This document shows, in pieces, positions 15,332 through 21,714 of a stretch of 21,714 nucleotides of DNA. A model generated the notes under the pieces. The model did not search any database. It was not told the origin of the DNA and saw only the letters and a list, made by a program, of their open reading frames with translations. A program made the translations under genes and the position numbers. The stretch covers positions 1 through 21,714 of the forward strand of contig CAIYFP010000317.1 in assembly GCA_903925515.1 (NCBI GenBank), read 5' to 3'. How positions within the stretch are numbered: the stretch's first letter is position 1; the number at the start of each line of letters is the position of its first letter. The DNA comes from an uncultured Verrucomicrobiota bacterium (GTDB lineage: Bacteria; Verrucomicrobiota; Verrucomicrobiia; Limisphaerales; UBA9464).

Positions 15332-17443
15332 ATGAAGGGTTTCATCCAGCGTCGGGCACGGGTTCTTGCGGTGGCGGCATGGCAATGGGGCGTCGTCGTG
15401 GCATGTGTCGCGGGGGACATGCCCGTGATCCACGTGCATCCCATGGGCGAGGACGGCGCGACGGGCCAACATGCAAGCCCGGCCCTGTTCCGTGCGAGGG
15501 GACCCGTGGCGACGTTGCGGATGGCGCTGGAGCGGGCGCGGGCCATGCGTTCCAACACGACGTCGGAGCGGGTGGTGATCCGCCTTGCGCCGGGGCGTCA
15601 TCACCTTGCGGCAACGCTGCGGCTCGGGCCGGAGGACTCGAACACGACGATTGAGGGCGCGGCGGGCGCCATGCCAACGGTGTTGTCGGGTGGCGTGGAG
15701 GTGCATGGCTGGACGCGTTCGCCGGGCCGTTCGGGAGCATGGGAGGCGATCGTACCGGAGGTGGCGTCCGGGGCGTTGCAGGCCGAGCACCTGCACGTGG
15801 ACGGACGGCGCATGGTCCGCGCACGGATGCCGAACGAGGACCCTTTCCATGCGGCGGGGCCGTTGTCGAAGGGCGTCCCGACGGAGCTTCCCTTCAAGCC
15901 CGGGGACATGGTCCCGGGATGGACCAACGACCCCGACGCGCGCGTGGTGGTGTGGATGAAGTGGACGGACATGCATCTGCCGTTGCGCGGGCTGGATGGG
16001 GCGCGGTCGGTGGCCGTGCTGGCGCAGGGGCCTCGGGCGGACTGGATGGACGAGCCGGACGCGAGGTACTGGGTGGAGACGGGGCTGGCGCTGGACGCGC
16101 CCGGGGAATGGCACGTGGAACGGCGGACGGGCCGGATGCGGTTCCTTCCCCCGGCCGGGGTGGAGCCGGGGCGGGCGCGGGTGGTGGCGACGGCGCTGGA
16201 ACAGTTGCTGGTGCTGGAAGGCACGCCCACGCGGGCGGTGCGGAACGTGACCTTGCGGCGCCTGGTGTTGACCGAGGCGGCGCCCTCGATGCCGACGGAC
16301 GGCCGGATGTCGCCGCAGGCGGCGGTGGACGTTGCCGGGGCGGTGTCGGCGAGGCATGCCGTGGATTGCCGGGTGGAGCATTGCGAGTTCCGTGAGCTTG
16401 GGGGATACGGACTTGAGCTGGGGCGCGGATGCCAGGGCTGGACCGTGGTGGCGAACCGGTTCGAGGGCCTTGGTGCGGGCGGCCTGCGCCTGGGAGAGGC
16501 GGGGGAGCGCCATCCCTCGGCGGAGGACGCGAACCATTCCCATGCGGTGACGGACAACGAGCTGAGGCGGCTGGGGCGCGTGTTTGCGCCGGGCGTGGGC
16601 ATCCTCGTGATGCAAAGCGGGACCAACCGCATCCTGCACAACGTGGTCTCGGACCTGTACTACACGGGCATCTCCGTGGGCTGGACGTGGGGCTACGAGG
16701 AGAGCCCCTGCCGGCGCAACGAGCTGGGGTGGAACCTCATCGAGAACGTGGGCCAGCAACGGCTGAGCGACATGGGCGGCATCTACACGCTCGGCCCCCA
16801 GCCAGGCACGCGCGTTCATCACAACCTCATCCGGGACATCGACAGCTACCGCTACGGCGGCTGGGGCCTGTACACGGACGAGGGCAGCACGGGCATCGTG
16901 CTGGAGAACAACGTGGTGACGCGTTGCCGGGATGCCGGGTTCCACCAGCACTATGGGCGGGACAACCTCGTGCGGAACAACCTGCTCGCGTTCAACCGCA
17001 ACCATCAGCTGATGCGCACGCGCGACGAGCCGCACTCGTCCTTCACCTTCACCCGGAACGTCGTGGTCCATGACGAGGGCACCTTGATGGGAAGCAACTG
17101 GAAAGGCGGCCCCGGGCATTTCCTCATCAACCACAACCTCTACTGGGACCCGCGGCGCGGGACGAACGCAGTCGCCTATCACTTCACGGACGTGCACCTG
17201 CCCGACTGGCGCGCGACGGGCCATGACCGGGACTCGATCTTTGCGGACCCCATGCTTCGGGACCGGGACCATCCCGAGCGCGGGTTGCGCCCGTCGTCGC
17301 CCGCGTTCGACCTGGGCTTCCATGACATCGACATGCGAGGCGTGGGCCCCCGCGTGGCCACGGGAACGCGCGGCCGATCCCTGCCCGCGGACGAGACGGG
17401 GCCTTCCCGGGACTGGACACGGCCCATGGGCCGATGGCGGTGA
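15332..17443 (+). CDS. Secreted right-handed beta-helix protein, GH141-like
   Basis: A 703-residue protein with an N-terminal hydrophobic segment (VLAVAAWQWGVVVACVAG). The first third has the beta-sandwich-like inserts seen in large beta-helix enzymes, including DAPGEWHVERRTGRMRFLPP near residue 255. The rest is a ladder of parallel beta-helix turns with many Asn residues (NRILHNVVSD, HHNLIRDID, LENNVVTRC, VRNNLLAFN). Between them, YYTGISVGWTWG, DMGGIYTLG and YGGWGLYTDEGS are strongly patterned, as in secreted glycan-degrading beta-helix proteins. The overall layout resembles GH141, whose few characterised members act on fucosides or xylan. The substrate here is unknown, and the GH141 label rests on remembered patterns. 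The gene begins 1 nt after the DUF72 stop. Confidence 0.8.
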   Translation: MKGFIQRRARVLAVAAWQWGVVVACVAGDMPVIHVHPMGEDGATGQHASPALFRARGPVATLRMALERARAMRSNTTSERVVIRLAPGRHHLAATLRLGPEDSNTTIEGAAGAMPTVLSGGVEVHGWTRSPGRSGAWEAIVPEVASGALQAEHLHVDGRRMVRARMPNEDPFHAAGPLSKGVPTELPFKPGDMVPGWTNDPDARVVVWMKWTDMHLPLRGLDGARSVAVLAQGPRADWMDEPDARYWVETGLALDAPGEWHVERRTGRMRFLPPAGVEPGRARVVATALEQLLVLEGTPTRAVRNVTLRRLVLTEAAPSMPTDGRMSPQAAVDVAGAVSARHAVDCRVEHCEFRELGGYGLELGRGCQGWTVVANRFEGLGAGGLRLGEAGERHPSAEDANHSHAVTDNELRRLGRVFAPGVGILVMQSGTNRILHNVVSDLYYTGISVGWTWGYEESPCRRNELGWNLIENVGQQRLSDMGGIYTLGPQPGTRVHHNLIRDIDSYRYGGWGLYTDEGSTGIVLENNVVTRCRDAGFHQHYGRDNLVRNNLLAFNRNHQLMRTRDEPHSSFTFTRNVVVHDEGTLMGSNWKGGPGHFLINHNLYWDPRRGTNAVAYHFTDVHLPDWRATGHDRDSIFADPMLRDRDHPERGLRPSSPAFDLGFHDIDMRGVGPRVATGTRGRSLPADETGPSRDWTRPMGRWR

Positions 17444-17589
17444 ACCCTGCACGGGCGACGCCGGCGGTTTCCCCCGTGGAACGCAGGAGGCCATTCGGCC
17501 GGCCTCCAGCCGCCGGGAAGGCCTTCCCATGGGTCGCCATCCGCGGGCGAGGTCCTCGCCTCCATGATTGACGTTCGGGCCCATGCCCG
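17420..17589. other. Palindrome-dense region across a gene end and gap
   Basis: Six inverted repeats follow in 170 bp: CGGCCCATGGGCCG (17420-17433, perfect, within the end of the beta-helix gene); CACGGG/CCCGTG (17450-17455/17473-17478); GGAGGCC/GGCCTCC (17486-17492/17501-17507); GGGAAGGCCTTCCC (17515-17528, perfect); GGCGAG/CTCGCC (17546-17551/17555-17560, loop GTC); and CGGGC/GCCCG (17576-17580/17585-17589, loop CCAT). None is followed by a T run. The 159-nt gap holds no gene. It may be a structured RNA, a Rho-type or processing site, or the control region of the next gene, whose ATG is 13 nt beyond the last stem. Confidence 0.6.
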
Positions 17590-17602
17590 GTAGCGACGGC
17601 CC

Positions 17603-18847
17603 ATGCGCCACGTTGCAGTCCTGTTCCTCGGCATCGCCATGCTCCAGTCGGCTTCCGTGCGTGGCGCGGACTGGCCGGAATTCCGCGGGCCCGGCGCGAT
17701 GGGGCATTCCTTGGCGGGGAACGTGCCGGTCCGTTGGAGCGCGACCGAGAACGTGGCATGGAAGACGCAGGTGGAGGGGGAAGGGTGGTCGTCGCCGGTC
17801 TTGCTGGGAGGACGGGTGTACCTGACGAGCGCGGTGCCTCGCGAGGGGGGCGGCCTTGCGCTTGCCGTGTTCTGCATCGACGCGGAGTCCGGGAACATGC
17901 GCTGGCGGACGAACGTCTTCGAGACGGCGTCGGCCGGCCCCGCGATCCATTCCAAGAACGGCCATGCGAGCCCGACGCCGGTGGCGACGCCGGGGCGGTT
18001 GTTCGTGCACTTCGGGCACCATGGAACGGCGGCGTTGGAACTGGACGGACGCGTCGCATGGCGTCAGACGGGCGTGAAGTACCAGCCGGTGCATGGGAAC
18101 GGCGGCTCGCCCGTGCTCGTGAATGGGTTGGTGGTGTTCTCGGTGGACGGGGCGGAGAACCCGCGCGTGGTTGCGTTGGATGCGGGGGACGGTTCCGTGA
18201 AGTGGCAGACGTCACGCGAGACCCCGGCAAGGAAGAAGTTCTCGTTCAGCACGCCGCTGGTGATCGAGGAGGCGGGGCGCCGGCTCGTCGTGAGCCCGGG
18301 CAGCGGGGCGGTGTGCGCCTACGACGCCTCGGATGGCCGGGAGGTGTGGCGCGTCCTGCATGGCGAGGGCTACTCCGTCGTGCCGCGCCCGGTGCTCGCG
18401 CACGGGCTGTTGTTCGTGGGGACGGGCTACGACCGGCCGTTCATCCATGCGATCCGGACCGGCGGCGCCGGCGACGTGACGGGCACGCACCTTGCATGGA
18501 GCTTGGCGAAGGGCGCGCCGAACACGCCCTCGATGGTGGTGGTGGACGACCTGTTGTACTGCGTGTCGGACGCGGGGATCGCCAGCGCGGTCGAGGCGGC
18601 CACGGGCAAGGTGGTCTGGTCGGAGCGCCTGGGCGGGAACTTCTCCGCCTCGGTCCTGCACGCGGACGGCCGCCTTTACTTCCAGAACGAGGAGGGGATG
18701 GGATACGTGCTCAAGCCCGGCCGGTCGTTCGAGGTGTTGTCGCGGAACGACCTTGGGGAACGCTCCCTTGCGTCGTACGCGGTGGACGAGGGCGCATTGT
18801 TCATCCGGACCCAGTCGAGCCTGTACAGGATCGGGAAGCGCCCATGA
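17603..18847 (+). CDS. Secreted PQQ-like beta-propeller repeat protein, second copy
   Basis: A 414-residue protein with a signal peptide (MRHVAVLFLGIAMLQSASVRGA). The mature protein begins DWPEFRGPG (23-31), the same signature as the first gene in the window. Propeller blade motifs follow (DAESGNMRWR, DAGDGSVKWQ, DASDGREVWR, EAATGKVVWS), with the typical ending LFIRTQSSLYRIGK. An eight-bladed propeller in the periplasm is expected; no catalytic residue or PQQ site can be pointed to. The two propeller proteins share the phrase GDVTGTH in the same region. The gene stands alone after a structured gap and is convergent with the transketolase gene, with 51 nt between their stops and no T-tailed stem. 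Confidence 0.87.
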   Translation: MRHVAVLFLGIAMLQSASVRGADWPEFRGPGAMGHSLAGNVPVRWSATENVAWKTQVEGEGWSSPVLLGGRVYLTSAVPREGGGLALAVFCIDAESGNMRWRTNVFETASAGPAIHSKNGHASPTPVATPGRLFVHFGHHGTAALELDGRVAWRQTGVKYQPVHGNGGSPVLVNGLVVFSVDGAENPRVVALDAGDGSVKWQTSRETPARKKFSFSTPLVIEEAGRRLVVSPGSGAVCAYDASDGREVWRVLHGEGYSVVPRPVLAHGLLFVGTGYDRPFIHAIRTGGAGDVTGTHLAWSLAKGAPNTPSMVVVDDLLYCVSDAGIASAVEAATGKVVWSERLGGNFSASVLHADGRLYFQNEEGMGYVLKPGRSFEVLSRNDLGERSLASYAVDEGALFIRTQSSLYRIGKRP

Positions 18848-18898
18848 AGGAGCCGCGGCGGGCACGACGCGGCCCCGCCCGTCGGCGATTCCCCGGGA

Positions 18899-20968
18899 TC
18901 AACCCCGGACCAGCTCGAGCGCGGCCTCGGCCATCTTGGGGCCCGTGAGGCCGTGCCGCACGTAGAGTTCCTCGGCGAGGTAGGCGGACTGGCCGAACTC
19001 GCCTTGGATGCCAAGGGATTTCACGCGGTGGGCGATGCCGGACATGGAGAGGGCATGGGACAACTGCGCTCCCATGCCGCAGGCAAGCTGGTGGTCCTCG
19101 ATGGTGACCAGGCGCCCGCCGCAACGACGAACCGCGTCTCCAAGGGTCGCGATGTCCACGCGGTTGACGAACGGGTGGTTGATGACGGTGGCGGACACGC
19201 CATGGCCGGAGAGGAGCCTCGCCGCCTCGAGCGCCTTGCTGAACAGCACGCCGGAACCCACGAGGACCACGTCCGTTCCCTCCTGGATGACCTGTGCCTT
19301 GCCCCATTCGTAGCGCGGTCCCTCCACCCATCGCACCGGGTAGTTCTCGCGTCCGACGAAGAACACGGCCGACTCGCCGTCGCGCCCGGCCTTGCGTTCC
19401 TCGGCGATGCGACGGATGGCCTGGTACATGAAGGCCTCGGCTTCCTCGGCGCAGCTTGGGGCGACGACGACGGTGTGGGGGATGGCGCTGACGGCGGCGA
19501 AGTAGGTGGTGGCTTGGTGGGAGGCGCCGTCGGCGGCGTCCTGGAAGCCGACGTGGGAAAACATGGCGATGACGGGGGCCTGGGAGAGGGCGGCCATGGT
19601 CAGCGGCAGGTTTCCCTTGGTGACGCCGAACTGGCCGAAGGTGTCCACAATGGCGATGTAGCCGGCCTTGGAAAGGCCGGCGCCGACCGAGATCATGTTG
19701 GACTCGGCGATGCCCACCTCGACGAAGCGGCCGGTGGCCTTCTGGAACGCGCTGATGCCCGTCGAGCCTTGGACGTCGGAGGAGACGGAGTACACGGGAT
19801 ACCCTTCCATGGCGGCGCGGACGGCGCCCGCCGCGAGGCCGGCCTGGACCTTGTCCTTCTTGACGGCGGGCGCCGGCGCGGACGGCGTGGCGGCAGCCTT
19901 GGCCTTCTTGGAGGCCTCCTTCGCCTCCCACTCGGAGCGAAGGGCGGAGGCCCATGCGGCAAGGTCGGGAGGGGTGTTGCCGCCGAAGATTTCATCCACG
20001 AACTCAACGATCTTCTCGCCGTGGGCGAGGGGGAAGCCATGGCCGCCGGCGGAGTTCTCCATCGTGGCCTTCACGCCGTAGCCCTTGATGGTCTTGACCC
20101 AGAGGCAGACCGGGCGCGAGGGGTTTGCCCTGGCGTCCGAGACGGCCTTTTCCACCGCAAGGTACACCGCCTGGAGGTCGTGTCCGTCCGCCACCTTGCG
20201 CACGTCCCAGCCGAGGTCGTCCAGGGCCTCGAAGGTCGGCTGCATGGAGAAGGAATCCCTCGTGATGCGGCCGGAAAGCTTGGTGTCGTTGTCCGAGACG
20301 GCCATGACGAACGGGTTGAGGCGTCCCTTGGCCGCAAGGCCGGGAACCGCCGCGAAGGCCTCGCGAGCCTCGCCTTCCATGGAGGCGCCGTCTGAGACGA
20401 CGACGACGGTGACGCGGTCGTTGCCCGCAAGATGGTCGGCCATCGCAAGGCCTTGGGCCTGGGGCAGCGCGGAGCCGAGCGGGCCATTCGAGAGAAGGAC
20501 GCCCTCGGGATTGAGGTGGGACTCGCCGTGGCCGGTGAGCTTGGAGGTGATGGAGCGGAAGCCCTTGAGCGAGTCGAAGGTCATGCCGTCGAACCCGTGG
20601 TTGGCGCGCAGGGCGTAGATCCCGTTCTCGGCGTGACCCGCGTCGTTGACGTAATGGAAGGCCTCGTGCCATGGGCGGCCGGAGGTCGCGAACATGAGCC
20701 CGTGGATGGCGGAGTTCAGCTCGGCGAACGCCGCCGGGCCTCCCCAATGGCAGGCGGCGCCGCCGTTGACGGCGTGGACGTTCATGAGGGCCACCAAGGC
20801 ACGCGTGGCGCGTGGGCAGCCCAGGATGACCTCCGACCCGGCGGCGTTGCGCACGCTCGTGGCATGCACCGGGGGACGGGTGGGGGTCGCGGCCAGCCGA
20901 GACGGCGCGGGCACCGGGACGAGCGGCGGAAGTTCAACCTTTGCAACGACGGAGTTATCAGCAGCCAT
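18899..20968 (-). CDS. Transketolase-like thiamine diphosphate enzyme
   Basis: A 689-residue cytoplasmic protein with the domain order of transketolase. The thiamine-diphosphate domain comes first: SNGPLGSALPQAQGLAMA (canonical GPLGQ), then D193-G194 in VVSDGASMEGEAREA and SDNDTKLSG. A lysine/alanine/proline linker (SKKAKAAATPSAPAPAVKK) leads to the pyrimidine domain, with the catalytic Glu at about 422 in VEVGIAESNMISVGAGL, and then the C-terminal domain. It should exchange two-carbon units between sugar phosphates in the pentose phosphate pathway. The N-terminal part differs from the common type: GHPG is absent and GGAACHWGGPAAFAEL appears instead. ATG 20968 is chosen; a GTG at 21079 would add 37 residues that look untranslated. 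No Shine-Dalgarno is visible. Confidence 0.82.
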   Translation of the reverse strand: MAADNSVVAKVELPPLVPVPAPSRLAATPTRPPVHATSVRNAAGSEVILGCPRATRALVALMNVHAVNGGAACHWGGPAAFAELNSAIHGLMFATSGRPWHEAFHYVNDAGHAENGIYALRANHGFDGMTFDSLKGFRSITSKLTGHGESHLNPEGVLLSNGPLGSALPQAQGLAMADHLAGNDRVTVVVVSDGASMEGEAREAFAAVPGLAAKGRLNPFVMAVSDNDTKLSGRITRDSFSMQPTFEALDDLGWDVRKVADGHDLQAVYLAVEKAVSDARANPSRPVCLWVKTIKGYGVKATMENSAGGHGFPLAHGEKIVEFVDEIFGGNTPPDLAAWASALRSEWEAKEASKKAKAAATPSAPAPAVKKDKVQAGLAAGAVRAAMEGYPVYSVSSDVQGSTGISAFQKATGRFVEVGIAESNMISVGAGLSKAGYIAIVDTFGQFGVTKGNLPLTMAALSQAPVIAMFSHVGFQDAADGASHQATTYFAAVSAIPHTVVVAPSCAEEAEAFMYQAIRRIAEERKAGRDGESAVFFVGRENYPVRWVEGPRYEWGKAQVIQEGTDVVLVGSGVLFSKALEAARLLSGHGVSATVINHPFVNRVDIATLGDAVRRCGGRLVTIEDHQLACGMGAQLSHALSMSGIAHRVKSLGIQGEFGQSAYLAEELYVRHGLTGPKMAEAALELVRG

Positions 20969-21000
20969 GGCTTGTACCAGATGAGGATTCGACGGACGAA

Positions 21001-21023
21001 GGCGGCTGCTTGCTCCAGCCGCC
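21001..21023 (-). promoter_or_regulatory. Hairpin in the transketolase leader
   Basis: GGCGGCT (21001-21007) and AGCCGCC (21017-21023) form a perfect 7-bp stem with a 9-nt loop, 33 nt upstream of the minus-strand ATG at 20968. It lies in the 166-nt gap between divergent genes, which must also hold both promoters. No T run follows on either strand. A leader regulatory role is possible but unproven. Confidence 0.35.
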
Positions 21024-21134
21024 GCGGAAACGCTCGCAAAACCGCTGGCAGCAAGGGAACCGCAAACTTTGTCCCGCACGGCCTGATGCCAGGCAGTGCC
21101 TTGACCGGGACGGCGACGCCGGGAAAATCAGCGC

Positions 21135-21647
21135 ATGCCAATCTACGAGTTCGCATGCCCCCGTTGCCGTCGCATCTTCAGCTTCCTGAGCAAGCGGGTC
21201 CGGCCCGAGCGAAGGCCAACGTGCCCGAGATGTGGCGGGAACAGGCTCCAGCGTGAGGTCAGCCGCTTTGCTCTGCTCAAGGCTGCGCCGGCCCCGGCGG
21301 ACCCGGCGGGCGCGGGCGAAGCGGCCGACGAGGGCCATGGCGTCCCGGGACTGGACGAGGCGCGGATGGATCGGGTCATGGGCGAGCTGGAGCGGGACAT
21401 GGAGCATCTGGACGAGAACAACCCCCGGCACATGGCGCACCTGCTTCGGAAGATGCAGCAGGCGATGCCGGACGGGACGGTGCCCAAGGGCATGGAGACG
21501 GCGATCCGGCGGCTTGAGAGCGGCGAGGATCCCGAGAAGATCGAGGAAGACATGGGCGAGGAATTGTCGGGGTGGCTGGGCGGGGCGGAAGCCGGGGGCA
21601 TGGGCGGAGGCGCGTATGCCAAGGACCCTGGGCTTTACGACTACTAG
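21135..21647 (+). CDS. FmdB-type zinc-ribbon protein
   Basis: A 170-residue protein starting MPIYEFACPRC, the standard opening of the FmdB/CxxC small regulatory domain. C8/C11 and C30/C33 form two CxxC knuckles of a zinc ribbon within the first 45 residues. The rest is an acidic helical region (ERDMEHLDENNPRHMAHLLRKMQ, EDPEKIEEDMGEEL) and a glycine-rich tail. The ribbon could bind nucleic acid or protein; the role of the acidic part is unknown. It is divergent from the transketolase gene. No clear ribosome binding site is present. The stop codon TAG (21645-21647) lies inside the 69-bp repeat, so the repeat may have trimmed or set the C-terminus. Confidence 0.85.
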   Translation: MPIYEFACPRCRRIFSFLSKRVRPERRPTCPRCGGNRLQREVSRFALLKAAPAPADPAGAGEAADEGHGVPGLDEARMDRVMGELERDMEHLDENNPRHMAHLLRKMQQAMPDGTVPKGMETAIRRLESGEDPEKIEEDMGEELSGWLGGAEAGGMGGGAYAKDPGLYDY

Positions 21648-21711
21648 TGTCGTGTCTCACCAATGGCTGGTGTTTCGCCGCGAGGGATTTTCGTGTCCAA
21701 CGAGGCGCGAG
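21643..21711 (-). repeat. 69-bp dispersed repeat, copy 3 (inverted)
   Basis: The reverse complement is identical to 19-87 over all 69 bp. It begins on the plus strand with ACTAGTGTCGTGTCTCAC and contains the TAG stop of the zinc-ribbon gene. Outside the 69 bp the two copies diverge at once (flank GACT rather than GACAC). Perfect copies at both ends of the window would fit an assembly that broke at this repeat. Confidence 0.9.
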
Positions 21712-21714
21712 TGA

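Noticed and set aside
14669..18094. 1141-residue minus-strand reading frame
   Set aside because: It is antisense to the DUF72, beta-helix and propeller genes, with shadow composition and no motif.
21101..21129. TTGACC-17-AAAATC as a leaderless promoter for the zinc-ribbon gene
   Set aside because: The -35 element is good but the -10 element matches poorly.

Overview
The window is GC-rich (roughly two thirds G+C by eye) and almost fully coding. It looks like a piece of a Verrucomicrobiota chromosome. Supporting signs are secreted PQQ-like beta-propellers with the WPQWRGP/WPEFRGP opening, a pseudopilin-type protein with the H-X9-DG motif, a C-terminal module of the form 'LQWARGGFVLQEAPDPAGPW...HFRLW', a CotH-type kinase and a beta-helix protein. 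This assignment is an inference from protein families; there is no rRNA or marker gene here. I saw no tRNA, rRNA, CRISPR array, transposase, integrase or phage gene.

Left block, 422-9767, plus strand: eight consecutive genes that look like one operon. After a 68-nt first gap the spacings are 1, -4, -4, 27, -4 and 7 nt. The order is a PQQ-like beta-propeller protein, two tandem phosphodiester glycosidase (NAGPA/DUF2233) proteins, a CotH-like kinase, a pseudopilin (H-X9-DG), a membrane-anchored protein of unknown function, a degenerate pseudopilin-like protein, and a third, multidomain phosphodiester glycosidase. Nearly all products carry an export signal or membrane anchor. The set could act on phosphorylated glycans or proteins outside the cytoplasm. 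This is the most interesting system in the window.

Middle block, 9912-14012: a minus-strand secreted monoheme c-type cytochrome-like protein diverges from a large plus-strand fusion of a glucose/sorbosone-dehydrogenase-like propeller with an SO2930-type diheme cytochrome region. Together they suggest periplasmic sugar oxidation coupled to heme electron transfer. A strong intrinsic terminator lies at 14234-14267.

Right block, 14335-21647: a DUF72 protein and, 1 nt after it, a secreted right-handed beta-helix protein resembling GH141 enzymes; a 160-nt palindrome-rich gap; another PQQ-like propeller; then, convergent, a transketolase-like enzyme on the minus strand; and finally, divergent from it, a small FmdB-type zinc-ribbon protein.

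A 69-bp sequence occurs identically, in opposite orientation, at both ends of the window (19-87 and 21643-21711). A diverged copy (about 83% identity over 65 bp) lies between convergent genes at 9821-9885. It is a dispersed repeat of the genome, and its right-hand copy contains the stop codon of the zinc-ribbon gene.
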